From the NCBI RefSeq assembly GCF_031585635.1, contig NZ_CP134195.1, forward strand, positions 1,736,001 through 1,800,000: a stretch of DNA of 64,000 nt. The letters are read 5' to 3'. This DNA is from Paraburkholderia sp. FT54. Its GTDB lineage: Bacteria; Pseudomonadota; Gammaproteobacteria; Burkholderiales; Burkholderiaceae. Below the pieces are notes generated by a model, which searched no databases, was not told where the DNA came from, and was given only the letters and a program-made list of their open reading frames with translations. Within the stretch, counting starts at the first letter, position 1, and every line of letters starts with the position of its first letter. The position numbers and the translations under genes were made by a program. Positions 1-8,738 of this stretch are shown here, piece after piece.

Positions 1-1
1 G

Positions 2-481
2 GGCGGCATGCAATTCATGGGCGACTGGGCAAAAGGAGAGTTCGCCAACGCGAACAGGAAGGCGGATGTCGACTATATTTGCGCGGCCGCGCCCGGTACG
101 TCGAATGCTTATACGTACACAGCGGACGCGTTCGTGTTCTTTCAGCAGCAGGGCAAAAAGGAGGCGACGCCGGGACAGCTTGCGCTTGCCAAAACGATCA
201 TGTCCGTTGATTTCCAGCAGCAGTTCAGTCTCTACAAAGGTTCGATTCCCGTCCGGCTGGATGTGCCCATGGACAAGTTCGATAGCTGCGCGAAGAAATC
301 ACGCGCGGATGAGCAGGCCACGATTAAATCGGGTGGATTTCTGCCTTCGTTGGCCTTCGGCGAGCTTCAGTCCTCGGTTACCGCCGGCGCGATGACCGAC
401 GTCGTCACGAACTTCATGAACTCGAATGAGGATCCGAAAGAGGGCGTGCGCAAGCTTGCCGCCGCCGCGAGAGTCAAGTGA
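2..481 (+). CDS. Sugar ABC transporter substrate-binding protein, C-terminal part
   Basis: This is the 3' end of a gene that begins left of the window; the frame is open from base 2 to a TGA at 479-481, giving about 159 residues. The text starts with GGMQFMGDWAKGEF, which resembles the conserved MGDW region of family-1 extracellular solute-binding proteins of glucose/mannose type. The tail contains alternating helices and no transmembrane segment, as expected for a periplasmic protein that delivers sugar to a membrane permease. The partner genes are not visible to the right, where an aldo/keto reductase follows after 58 bases, so the rest of the importer must lie upstream. The sugar cannot be told from this fragment. 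Confidence 0.75.
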   Translation, partial: GGMQFMGDWAKGEFANANRKADVDYICAAAPGTSNAYTYTADAFVFFQQQGKKEATPGQLALAKTIMSVDFQQQFSLYKGSIPVRLDVPMDKFDSCAKKSRADEQATIKSGGFLPSLAFGELQSSVTAGAMTDVVTNFMNSNEDPKEGVRKLAAAARVK

Positions 482-539
482 GCCGCTTCGTGTCAGCCCA
501 CTACGAAACGCGCAACTTCACTAATGAAAGGGGATGGAG

Positions 540-1553
540 ATGGATCCTGTAGCAAAGCGTAAATGGCCTCGTTCAGGATTCGAGACAACCGTAATGGGTT
601 TCGGCGCTGCGCCGATCGGCAACATCTTCAGGCCGATCAGTGAAGAGGATTCGGCGGCCTTGATCAAGGCCGCGTGGGACGCGGGCGTACGCTACTTCGA
701 CACCGCCCCGATGTACGGGCACGGGTTGAGCGAGGCGCGCTGTGGGCAGGGGCTGCGCTGGTATCCGCGCGACGAATATGTGCTGTCGACTAAGGTCGGG
801 CGTATTCTGAAGCCACGCAGGCGCGCCGAGATCAATTTCGAGCCCTGGGTCGACGGGTTGCCGTTCGAACTCGTTTTCGACTACAGCTACGACGGCACGA
901 TGCGTTCGATCGAAGATAGCCTGCAGCGTCTCGCGCTGGAGCACATCGACATCGCGCTGATTCACGACATCGATGTCTTTACTCACGGCAAGTGTCAACC
1001 TGAGATGTTCGAGACGGCGATGACGGGTGCGTCGAAAGCACTGCTGAAGTTGCGAGACGAAGGTGTCGTGAAAGCGGTGGGCATTGGTGTCAACGAGTGG
1101 CAGGTCGCGCACGAAGCGATTCGCCGGCAGGATTTTGACTGCCTGCTGCTGGCTGGCCGCTACACGCTGCTCGAGCAGGACGCACTGGACGGTTTTTTGC
1201 CGCTGTGCGAAGAGCAGCAGGTGTCGGTCATTCTCGGCGGCGGGTACAACAGCGGCATTCTGGCGACGGGCGCGGTGCATGGGGCGAAATACAACTATGC
1301 GCCCGCGCCTGAGCCGATCCTCGAGCGCGTGCGCAAGATCGAGACGGTATGTCAGGAATACTCGGTGCCGCTCAAAGCGGCGGCGCTGCAATTCGTGCTC
1401 GGCCATCCCGCGATCCCGACCAGCATTCCCGGCGTGCGTACGGTTGCCCAGCTGGAAGATAACCTGCAAACCTTCCGGGCTGATATTCCACCGGCATTCT
1501 GGGCCGAACTGAAGGAGCGTGAGCTGATCCGCCAGGACGCGCCCACCCCTTGA
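540..1553 (+). CDS. Aldo/keto reductase, aldose (L-fucose-type) dehydrogenase-like
   Basis: A 337-residue aldo/keto reductase expected to oxidise or reduce a sugar or aldehyde with NAD(P). The family's catalytic residues are readable: Asp in DTAPMYG (with the Tyr of MYG), Lys in LSTKVGR, and His in ALIHDID. The C-terminal TSIPGVR stretch matches the cofactor-binding region. It resembles the D-threo-aldose/L-fucose and pyridoxal 4-dehydrogenase branch. Two ATGs compete: 534 directly abuts the AAAGGGG Shine-Dalgarno sequence (527-533), while 540 has proper spacing, so 540 is chosen. It sits between pieces of two sugar ABC transporters, which supports a role in sugar catabolism; the substrate is inferred, not shown. 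Confidence 0.85.
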   Translation: MDPVAKRKWPRSGFETTVMGFGAAPIGNIFRPISEEDSAALIKAAWDAGVRYFDTAPMYGHGLSEARCGQGLRWYPRDEYVLSTKVGRILKPRRRAEINFEPWVDGLPFELVFDYSYDGTMRSIEDSLQRLALEHIDIALIHDIDVFTHGKCQPEMFETAMTGASKALLKLRDEGVVKAVGIGVNEWQVAHEAIRRQDFDCLLLAGRYTLLEQDALDGFLPLCEEQQVSVILGGGYNSGILATGAVHGAKYNYAPAPEPILERVRKIETVCQEYSVPLKAAALQFVLGHPAIPTSIPGVRTVAQLEDNLQTFRADIPPAFWAELKERELIRQDAPTP

Positions 1554-1622
1554 TAGCGCCGGGTTCCAGACGGCACCGGCTCGATTGTGGGCAATTGTTG
1601 GGCGCCGGTTGAAACGCCGGCA

Positions 1623-2468
1623 CTATCTGTCATCGAATGCAGACAGCGCTGTATCCGAGGCGAGGTGCCGGCATGCCAGATCCAATGCGTGGCTCCGCCA
1701 GCGGTTATGCGCAACGTAGCGTGGATGACTTGTCCGGTAGCAGACCGTGCGACCAAGCCGGAATTGCCAGAGGCACTTCGGTTCGATGACCGTACTTTCC
1801 GTCCGGTCAGGAAAACAGTCGCGTAAATACGCGTCATAGGCTGCCCCGGTCGTGAAGAGGATCACGTCAGGATCAACAACTTTGATCTGGGCGCGAAGCA
1901 AGCTCGCGGATAGGACTTTGATCGCAGCAAACGTAGGTGTCCTGGTCGGCGTTTTGCCAGCATCGCTCACGCAAAACAGGTTCGCCCAAACGACAGCAAC
2001 TTCGCTCTCAGGAAGTCGCGCGCGGGTAAGCTTCTTAACCTGGTTTAAAAACTGGAGAAATCTATGGCGGCCCGCGGGTCTGTCAAAACATCGACTATGA
2101 ACGGCCATCGATTCGATGACTTTCTGGAGTGTATTGACCTCCCCGTTCTTGAACGGACAGGACTTATCGCGCCATTGCTTCGTCTCCATTCCAACGACCA
2201 TCAGGCGATGGGTAGCGTCGCTGAATTGCGAGGGAACACTTGAAAGAAAAAGCCCGGATAAGTCAGGCGCCCCGTTGAAAATCTCCTTGAGATCATGTGC
2301 CGACAGAATGTCCAGATAGCTGCGGGCAAGCTCGAGTGTTGTCTGGTCGTGCGTTGTGTTCGTCGACGGCGTCACAAGTTCTATTCTCTCTAAAGCAATC
2401 TGAAAGTCGCGCACATACCGTTTCACGCGCTTGTTATAAATCGCCACGCACCCCGGCGAGGCGTTCAA
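1623..2468 (-). CDS. Uracil-DNA-glycosylase-superfamily-like hypothetical protein
   Basis: About 281 residues, not recognised as a named gene. Several stretches recall the UDG fold: LMVVGMETKQW resembles the first UDG motif (G-[EQ]-x-P/x region), VDPDVILFTTGAAYDAYLRD resembles the central strand seen in UDG-like hypothetical proteins, and the late TSHPRYV resembles the His-containing motif near the C terminus. The start is uncertain: the longest reading uses TTG at 2468 and overlaps the upstream receiver gene by 35 bases; GTG codons at 2447 and 2426 are alternatives. Base composition is visibly less GC-rich than in neighbours. It is probably co-transcribed with the receiver-like gene. DNA glycosylase activity is inference only. 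Confidence 0.6.
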   Translation of the reverse strand: MNASPGCVAIYNKRVKRYVRDFQIALERIELVTPSTNTTHDQTTLELARSYLDILSAHDLKEIFNGAPDLSGLFLSSVPSQFSDATHRLMVVGMETKQWRDKSCPFKNGEVNTLQKVIESMAVHSRCFDRPAGRHRFLQFLNQVKKLTRARLPESEVAVVWANLFCVSDAGKTPTRTPTFAAIKVLSASLLRAQIKVVDPDVILFTTGAAYDAYLRDCFPDRTESTVIEPKCLWQFRLGRTVCYRTSHPRYVAHNRWRSHALDLACRHLASDTALSAFDDR

Positions 2469-2739
2469 TTGCTTCGACTCCAGCGCGCATCTTTTGGGCA
2501 GCGGACGCGTTCGCTGAGTGTATGGTAATTTTGGGCGGTTTGAATCCCCGCAAAGCCACGGCTTCCTCTATCCAGACGATGACGTCATATCCCGTGCCCC
2601 GTGCATCGTCTCCAAGGTCGTGGTCGAGACTCAGCTCCGTGACATCTCCCGTTTCCAGCAAACGGATAGCGTCGGCAGGCCAGTAGACTCGGTGCCACCC
2701 CTCCGGGGTCTGACGTTCGTCGTCGAGAAACAGTCTCAT
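2434..2739 (-). CDS. Receiver-like (cREC-type) small protein
   Basis: A 101-residue single-domain protein beginning MRLFLDDERQTPEGW, followed by LSLDHDLGDDARGTGYDVIVW. This DDER...LDHDLG...GTGYDV pattern matches the cREC family, a receiver-like domain proposed in comparative genomics to process cyclic phosphates and often linked to nucleic-acid or nucleotide signalling systems. The acidic pair at residues 6-7 and the central Asp correspond to the phosphoacceptor pocket of response regulators. There is no output domain. It starts at ATG 2739 without a clear Shine-Dalgarno sequence and overlaps the UDG-like gene downstream, suggesting translational coupling. The biochemical role is not established. 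Confidence 0.65.
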   Translation of the reverse strand: MRLFLDDERQTPEGWHRVYWPADAIRLLETGDVTELSLDHDLGDDARGTGYDVIVWIEEAVALRGFKPPKITIHSANASAAQKMRAGVEAIERLAGVRGDL

Positions 2740-3103
2740 TGCGTTATGCCGCCGGCTATTGAATATGGCGATCCTACCAAACGCAGCTGTCGCTCAAGGC
2801 GGATTCCCGGCTGTGGAGTCGGCCCATTGACGGTAACGCCGCGTCAATTTGCGCGTGCGGATCTGGTCGATCATGAGACTGTAGAGCGGCGGGCAACAGC
2901 GCCGCGGATGGCCGCCCGCGGACTGCGAGACCGGGCAATTCAGGACTCTCGGCGCAATTATGCGCAAAAGATGCTGGAAAACACCAAGGTCGCCGCTGAC
3001 GCCCGTCAGTATACTGGCCAACTGCCGGGCGCCGTCACTTCGTGAAGGTCAGAACGAGTCAGGTCGGGCGCCGTTCGTCGGACTCAACAGGAGGAAGACA
3101 AAA
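2740..3103. other. Intergenic region between the reverse-strand cassette and sugar ABC genes
   Basis: These 364 bases should hold divergent promoters for the receiver-like gene (leftward) and the sugar-binding protein (rightward). No convincing gene was found; the longer open frames lack family-like sequence. The only clear signal is AGGAGG at 3089-3094 before the ATG at 3104. Confidence 0.5.
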
Positions 3104-4084
3104 ATGAAGCGCATCGTTTCCCACTATCTGATTGCACTTGCAACGATCGTCGGCTGTTCGCTCACGGGACCGGCGCACGCCGATGCCGCGCATCCAGTCG
3201 TCGCGTTGCTGCCGGGCGTCACCGATCCTTTCTATTTCACGATGCATCGCGGCGCGGAGCGGGCCGCGAACGAAGAACACGTCCAGTTGTTATTCCAGGT
3301 GCCGAAGGCATGGAACACCACCGAGCAGGTGCCGATCCTCAAGGCGTTTATCGCCAAACACCCGGATGTACTGCTGGTTTCACCGGTCGACAAGCAGCAA
3401 TTGATCGGACCGCTGAAGGAAGCGGCCGACGCCGGCATCAAGGTCATCACGGTCGACACGTATATCGGCGACGGCCACTATCAGACCGGCAAGGGCGACG
3501 CGGATTTCCCACTGTCGTACATTGCTTCGGATAACCTGGAAGGCGGCCGCGTTGCGGCGCGATCGCTCGCGAAGGCCATCGGCGACAAGGGCACCGTCTA
3601 TTGCGAAAACAACAAGCCCGGCATCTCGAGTACCGATGCGCGCGCCGAGGGTTTCCTGGACGAGATGAAGAAGCATCCGAACATCAAGGTGCTACAGACG
3701 CAATATAACGAGGACGATGCGAACCGCGCTGCATCGCACGTTGCCGCGGTGCTCGCGCGCAATCCGGACCTCGCCGGCGTGTTCGGCGCCAATACGTTTT
3801 CTGGCAGCGGCGCCGCCCAAGGCGTCAAGGCGGCCGGCAAGCAGGGTGTCGTCAAGGTCGTGGTGTTCGACGCCGTGCCTGGCATCGACCAGCAGATCAG
3901 AAGCGGCCTCGTGGACATCGCGATCGCGCAGCGCCCGGATGAGATCGGCTATTACGGCGTGAAGTTCGCGGCAGACGTGATTCGCGGCAAGAAGATTCCG
4001 CCATTCAGGAGCACCGGCTTCGTGGTGCTCGACAAGACGAACATCGACCAGCCGGACATGAAACAGTACATCTATTCGAACTAG
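3104..4084 (+). CDS. Sugar ABC transporter periplasmic binding protein (RbsB-like)
   Basis: A 326-residue periplasmic binding protein that would capture a sugar and present it to the permease encoded next. It begins with a typical signal peptide, MKRIVSHYLIALATIVGCS followed by an AHA cleavage site. The mature part has the RbsB-type pattern: binding-loop PGVTDPFYFTMHRGAE, the ribose/galactose-family LLVSPVD...LIGPLKEAADAGIKVITVDT, and NLEGGRVAARSLA. The start at 3104 is preceded by AGGAGG with good spacing; longer upstream reading is not needed. It leads a binding protein, permease, ATPase set ending at 5910. The sugar is unknown; fructose, ribose and deoxysugar importers share this architecture. 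Confidence 0.88.
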   Translation: MKRIVSHYLIALATIVGCSLTGPAHADAAHPVVALLPGVTDPFYFTMHRGAERAANEEHVQLLFQVPKAWNTTEQVPILKAFIAKHPDVLLVSPVDKQQLIGPLKEAADAGIKVITVDTYIGDGHYQTGKGDADFPLSYIASDNLEGGRVAARSLAKAIGDKGTVYCENNKPGISSTDARAEGFLDEMKKHPNIKVLQTQYNEDDANRAASHVAAVLARNPDLAGVFGANTFSGSGAAQGVKAAGKQGVVKVVVFDAVPGIDQQIRSGLVDIAIAQRPDEIGYYGVKFAADVIRGKKIPPFRSTGFVVLDKTNIDQPDMKQYIYSN

Positions 4085-4165
4085 GCACGCGCTGTCGAAC
4101 GAGGCCATATCCCCGCGTGCGTCGACGCGCACGCGCACGCCACTTCCGATTTCCGGGACGACTCG

Positions 4166-5140
4166 ATGGACGACTCACGGCTCGACAGGCTCGCACTGAT
4201 CAGCAGGCTCTGGCCCTGGCTTTTCCTGTGTGCGCTACTGGTGTTTTTCGAAGTGTGGGCGCGGATATCGGATCATCGCTCGTTCGTCTTCAATGCCTAC
4301 AATCTGCAGTCGATCGGACTCGCGGCCAGCGCGCCGCTACTGCTCGCGATCGGTCAGACGTTCGTGATCATCACGGCGGGCATCGATCTGTCGGTGGGAT
4401 TCGTGATGGGACTGGCCGCCGTGTGTGTCGCCCAATTCACGATATTGGGTGGCGGCTCGCCGTGGAGCCTGCTGTTCTCCATTCCACTGACCGTCGGGGT
4501 ATGCGCGATTCCGGGGCTCGTCAATGGCGTGCTGATCGCGCGGCTCGGGGTACCCGCCTTCATTGGCACGCTCGGCATGTATGGCGTCGCACGAGGCGTG
4601 GGCTTTCTGGCGGCGGGAAGCGGCATGACCGTGGCGGTGGACAATGCCGGCCTCGCCTGGCTCGGGCGCGGCTGGACCCCAGTGGCGCTGACGGCCATTT
4701 TGCTGGTCGTCATGCATGTCGTGCTATCAAAGACGCGCTTCGGCCAGTACACCTATGCAATCGGCGGCAATCCACAGTCGGCGATCCGCGCCGGCATCAA
4801 TGTCAGGCGTCATTTGCTGGTGATCTATCTGATCGCCGCTGCGTTTGCCGCTATTGGCGGCATCGTCTATACGGCGCGCTTTGCCGCGGGCGCCGCCAAC
4901 GCCGGGGAGCCGATGCTTCTCGACTCGATTGCGGCGGTCGTGATCGGCGGGGCGAGTCTGTTCGGCGGGACCGGCAATGTCATCGGCACGCTGATTGGCG
5001 CGCTGATCATCGCGGTGATCGAGTTCGGACTGGTATTCATCGACGTCAACGCGTTCTGGCAGTTTATCGTGGTCGGCATTGTCATCATCATGTCAGTGCT
5101 GATCGACCAGTACAAGGAACGTCTCGGAGGCGCCCAATGA
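4166..5140 (+). CDS. Sugar ABC transporter permease (RbsC-like)
   Basis: A 324-residue integral membrane protein with about eight to ten hydrophobic segments. It carries landmarks of the RbsC/BPD_transp_2 family: GQTFVIITAGIDLSVG near residues 63-78, GTLGMYGVARG, and FGQYTYAIGGNPQSAIRAGINV in the cytoplasmic loop that touches the ATPase. The C terminus has the usual GGASLFGGTGNVIGTLIGALII. It forms the membrane channel for the sugar carried by the upstream binding protein. Its stop codon overlaps the ATG of the ATPase gene (ATGA at 5137-5140), which indicates translational coupling. Confidence 0.92.
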   Translation: MDDSRLDRLALISRLWPWLFLCALLVFFEVWARISDHRSFVFNAYNLQSIGLAASAPLLLAIGQTFVIITAGIDLSVGFVMGLAAVCVAQFTILGGGSPWSLLFSIPLTVGVCAIPGLVNGVLIARLGVPAFIGTLGMYGVARGVGFLAAGSGMTVAVDNAGLAWLGRGWTPVALTAILLVVMHVVLSKTRFGQYTYAIGGNPQSAIRAGINVRRHLLVIYLIAAAFAAIGGIVYTARFAAGAANAGEPMLLDSIAAVVIGGASLFGGTGNVIGTLIGALIIAVIEFGLVFIDVNAFWQFIVVGIVIIMSVLIDQYKERLGGAQ

Positions 5141-5910
5141 GCACCCCGATCCTCGAGGCGCGCGACATCTCGATCCGCTTCGGCGGCGTGGAGGCGCTAC
5201 GGCGCGTTTCGCTGCGACTGATGGCGGGCGAAGTGCTGGCGCTCGCCGGCGACAATGGCGCCGGCAAGTCGACCCTCATCAAGATCCTCTCCGGTGTCTA
5301 CCACGCCGACGCGGGCCACTTGCTGTTCAACGGCACATCCTTGCAGTTGCGCGATCCACAGGACGCCCGCGCTCAGGGGATCGAGACGATCTACCAGGAT
5401 CTCGCGCTTGCCGACAATCTCGATGTCGGAAGCAACATCTTCCTCGGACGCGAGCCGACGCGACGGCAATTCGGGCTTCAGGTGATCGACCGGCCGCGCA
5501 TGGCGGAGGTCGCGCGCGAAGTGCTCGAGCGTCTCGATATCGTGATTCCCGAGCGCAAGCTCAGCGGTCCGGTGAAGATGCTCTCCGGCGGCCAGCGGCA
5601 GGCGATTGCGATTGGCCGTGCGATTTACTGGAACGCGCGTGTGCTGATCATGGACGAGCCGACTGCCGCGCTCGGCGTACCCGAACAACGCAAGGTCATG
5701 GAATTGATCACCGCGCTAAAAGCCCAGGGCGTGTCCGTGATTCTGATCTCGCATAACCTTCACGATATCTTTGCCATTGCCGATCGCATCGTCGTGCTGC
5801 GGCGCGGTGAGGTCGCCGGCGAACGCCTCGTGGCCGCAACTAATGGCGACGAGATCGTGCACCTGATTGTCGGCGACACGTACGCGAACGGACGCGGATC
5901 GGGCCACTGA
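5137..5910 (+). CDS. Sugar ABC transporter ATPase, single-domain (FrcA-like)
   Basis: A 257-residue ATPase powering the importer encoded upstream. Walker A is GDNGAGKST, the signature is LSGGQRQ, Walker B is LIMDEPTAAL, and the switch His is in ISHNL. It has only one nucleotide-binding domain, unlike the roughly 500-residue double-domain RbsA/XylG proteins, and thus resembles the FrcA type that works as a homodimer. The start ATG at 5137 overlaps the permease stop. A long open frame extends upstream through the permease gene in another frame but has no family similarity and is not part of this protein. Confidence 0.92.
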   Translation: MSTPILEARDISIRFGGVEALRRVSLRLMAGEVLALAGDNGAGKSTLIKILSGVYHADAGHLLFNGTSLQLRDPQDARAQGIETIYQDLALADNLDVGSNIFLGREPTRRQFGLQVIDRPRMAEVAREVLERLDIVIPERKLSGPVKMLSGGQRQAIAIGRAIYWNARVLIMDEPTAALGVPEQRKVMELITALKAQGVSVILISHNLHDIFAIADRIVVLRRGEVAGERLVAATNGDEIVHLIVGDTYANGRGSGH

Positions 5911-6381
5911 GCGCTGCATCCGGTTGGGTCCGCCTATTTATATTTCTATAATAAAAAAACCATTCCGATTGAGAATTAATTTTTCACGGAAGGTTGCGTT
6001 ATTAGAAAATATTGAACAAAAAAGCACATGACATTGCTTTGTTATCGTTTTCATACCCCGTGAAGATCGAAGAGTTTGCGCGCCGGTCGGCGGCGTCCCG
6101 CGGCGACTCTATTCCACCGACGATTTAATACGCACATAACAGGCGCAATGTAATCCATATATCCTCATACTATACGACCGTTCTTTTTTATTTCGGCAAA
6201 AACAATAAACTTTTTGCGAGGTTTGTCGTTATAGCGTTGAGCGACCTAAAAACGGCCGGCCGTCACTTTATTTGGAAAAGCCAGAAATCGTGCTGGTGTC
6301 GTCAAGTGTGCTGCCGAAACGTCCTGATCATTCAGGCGCACTGAGAGACTTGCGTTGGCCTATGCAGTGTGAAAATGAACC
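5911..6381. other. AT-rich intergenic region
   Basis: A 471-base stretch of strikingly low GC for this genome, with runs such as TAATAAAAAAACC and TTCTTTTTTATTTC. No coding frame is supported. It presumably carries the promoter of the diguanylate cyclase to its right. A 12-base perfect palindrome, ACGGCCGGCCGT, lies at 6252-6263 beside a short T-rich run; it could be a weak hairpin or a regulator site. Confidence 0.5.
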
Positions 6382-7863
6382 ATGGATCGAACAACCTACG
6401 CCACGAACAGCATCCGATCGTCCCGCCACGCGTTGGTACTGGTGCCTGCGCTAACCGTTCTGGTCCTCGGCATATTGTGGGTAACCATACTGTTGCGCCT
6501 GCAGGTCGAGAAGTCGGCAGTGATGCGCGACACACGTGTGGCCGCGCGCACGCTGGCCGACGCCCTGGAAACCCATACGTTGAAGACCGTTCACGATGTC
6601 GACGAAATTGCGTTGCTGGTCAAATACGGATACGAACGTACGCCGCAAAGCTTCGATCTTGCGGCCTATCGGGCATACGGGCTGATTACTGCGGACACGG
6701 CACTACAGGTCACCATTGCGGGTGCCGACGGCCGCGTGATCGCATCGACTTTGCCATTTTCGGGTATGGTCGATCTCAAGGACCGGGAGCATTTCCGAGT
6801 CCACCTTTCCCCTGCGGACATCGGACTGTTCATCAGCCAGCCCGTGATTGGACGTATTTCCGGGCAGTGGTCTGTTCAGGCAACCCGCCGCATCGACCGC
6901 CCCGATGGCCGTTTTGGTGGGGTGGTGATCGTCTCGGAAGATCCCGCTTATTTGACCGATGGTTTCTACAACAATGCTGCGCTGGGTCAGCGCGGCATGA
7001 TTGCCGTTATATCCGGTCGCGGGTTCATGTTGTCGCGTCGTGCCGGCAATTCGCCGAGCCGGTCTGGCGAGGCGCTGCCGAGCAACTATGTCCCACTCGG
7101 CAAGACGGTGCTGGCCGACTTCTCCGATCCGATCGATCATGTCGATCGTGTGGTGGCAAGCCGCCATCTCGAGAAGTATGGTTTGACCGTCGTCGCCGGT
7201 CTTTCCGTCGATGAGGCGCTGGACGATTACTTCAGGATGCGTCGCGTGTATGTGACGATGGCCGCGACCATCACGGTGATGCTCGCGGCACTATCGGCCT
7301 GGATTACTGCTCTGATCGTCAAACTCCTCAACGGTAAAGAGGAACTACGGCGTCTGTCCCAAACAGACCGACTGACGGATTTGCCCAACCGCGGCAACAT
7401 CGTGGAGCTGCTTGACGAGGCGATCGCGGCCCCGGGTGCGGTCGGACGAGTCGCCGTCATTTTTGTCGATCTGGACAGCTTCAAGGAACTCAACGATACG
7501 TACGGCCACCAGTGCGGCGACGAAGTTCTTGTTCTGGTGGCGGCGCGCCTGCGGGCTACGGTAAAGCAGCGTGGTGCGGTAGGGCGCCTTGGCGGCGACG
7601 AGTTCCTTATTGTGCTCAAGGCAGACGCTATAACCGGCGTAGTCGAACAGATGGTCACCGAATTGACGGCTGCTCTAAAGGTTCCGCTGAATTCACACTG
7701 GGGGGTCGAGAGGGTCGGCGCGAGCTTCGGCCTTGCTATTCTGCAAGCCGGCGAGGATTCGAGCGAACTCATCAGGAAGGCCGACTTCGCGATGTACGAA
7801 GCCAAAAATCGGGATCTCGCTTATCGACTGGAGCTGGATACAGACCGCATTTTTGCGAGGTGA
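6382..7863 (+). CDS. Membrane-anchored sensor diguanylate cyclase (GGDEF)
   Basis: A 493-residue protein expected to make cyclic di-GMP in response to an extracellular cue. An N-terminal transmembrane helix (about residues 15-37) is followed by a periplasmic Cache-like sensory region (about 40-285), a second transmembrane helix (VTMAATITVMLAALSAWITALIV) and a C-terminal GGDEF domain starting near LTDLPNRGN. The active-site motif RLGGDEF is intact, as is FVDLDSFKELND. The RxxD inhibitory site that usually lies just before GGDEF is replaced by KQRG, so product feedback at that site is not expected. The gene stands alone after a long AT-rich leader. Confidence 0.9.
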   Translation: MDRTTYATNSIRSSRHALVLVPALTVLVLGILWVTILLRLQVEKSAVMRDTRVAARTLADALETHTLKTVHDVDEIALLVKYGYERTPQSFDLAAYRAYGLITADTALQVTIAGADGRVIASTLPFSGMVDLKDREHFRVHLSPADIGLFISQPVIGRISGQWSVQATRRIDRPDGRFGGVVIVSEDPAYLTDGFYNNAALGQRGMIAVISGRGFMLSRRAGNSPSRSGEALPSNYVPLGKTVLADFSDPIDHVDRVVASRHLEKYGLTVVAGLSVDEALDDYFRMRRVYVTMAATITVMLAALSAWITALIVKLLNGKEELRRLSQTDRLTDLPNRGNIVELLDEAIAAPGAVGRVAVIFVDLDSFKELNDTYGHQCGDEVLVLVAARLRATVKQRGAVGRLGGDEFLIVLKADAITGVVEQMVTELTAALKVPLNSHWGVERVGASFGLAILQAGEDSSELIRKADFAMYEAKNRDLAYRLELDTDRIFAR

Positions 7864-8018
7864 GTCTTCTACCAGGCGGGCAAGGGGCGCTAACTGCGCT
7901 CATTTCGTTATGCCAGGTGGAAATTGCCGTGATTCAGGCGGTCACGCCCCGTCGTTGGCCAGAGTTCGCTTTCGGTTCAGTCACGTTCCGCGCATCGTTG
8001 TTTTCCCGCGCTCCTGCG

Positions 8019-8738
8019 TTACGCCAGCGAACTCGCCAGAGCGCGCAGAGTCTGGGCCGGATCGTCTTCGATGGGCGAACCGTGCGACACGAGAATGCGC
8101 TTGAGCGACTCAATGTCTGCCCACTGCAGAAGCTGAGCGCGCAGCGCCTCTTTATCCGCGATCAGAACCAGCTTCACCGGCTTCGGAATATGCGGCTCGT
8201 TCCCCGCGAATCCCATCATGCGCAGCAACCAGCCACCGAAACCGGATTCATGGCGGATGTTGCCGACCAGATCGTTCAGAACCAGCGTCGTGCCGTTGGG
8301 CGTGCGTATGACGAGCGCCGCCTCATGCCCACGCGTTCCAGGCACGGTCACGAACTGCACGTTCGGATCGCCGAAGCTGGGGGCCGTCGTGTCGACGTGC
8401 ACCGCTTCTTCCACCTTGGTTCGCGAGCCTTCGGGCGCAACGACCTGCATAGACGGGTAACGCTCTTTCCAGATTTTTGCGTCTAGCCGATGATGGTCGT
8501 TGGGCACCACCAGAAAGGCAGGGCGCCCGTAATCTTCGAGCGCTTGCATCTCGATCTCATCGAGCGCGATTGCGCTGAATATGACCAGTCGCGAGTCGTT
8601 CAGACGCGCCACGGTCATGCGTCGCGGGAGGTCGGTGAGCGGCATATGGAGTTCGCCGGTCACCGTGAGGATGTTTTCGTCGACTTCCGTGAGCTTGCCG
8701 TGCGGCAAGACTTTCCACTGCTGAAAAGGCTTGGTCAT
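8019..8738 (-). CDS. DUF4336-like / metallo-beta-lactamase-fold-related protein
   Basis: A 239-residue protein starting MTKPFQQWKVLPHGKLTEVDENI, chosen because this ATG at 8738 has GGGAGC upstream and a longer reading adds unrelated sequence. The body recalls the DUF4336 family, a relative of the metallo-beta-lactamase fold: RMTVARLNDSRLVIFSAIAL, then VVPNDHHRLDAKIWKERYPSMQVVAPEG, then VTVPGTRGHEAALVIRT and VLNDLVGN. The classical HxHxDH zinc motif is not seen; HH in NDHHRLD occupies the comparable place. Enzymatic activity is unknown. No operon partner is evident. Confidence 0.7.
   Translation of the reverse strand: MTKPFQQWKVLPHGKLTEVDENILTVTGELHMPLTDLPRRMTVARLNDSRLVIFSAIALDEIEMQALEDYGRPAFLVVPNDHHRLDAKIWKERYPSMQVVAPEGSRTKVEEAVHVDTTAPSFGDPNVQFVTVPGTRGHEAALVIRTPNGTTLVLNDLVGNIRHESGFGGWLLRMMGFAGNEPHIPKPVKLVLIADKEALRAQLLQWADIESLKRILVSHGSPIEDDPAQTLRALASSLA

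Noticed and set aside
4117..5136. Long forward frame preceding the sugar ATPase
   Set aside because: It overlaps the permease gene in another frame and is Arg-rich nonsense; the ATPase starts at 5137 with a proper ATGA overlap.
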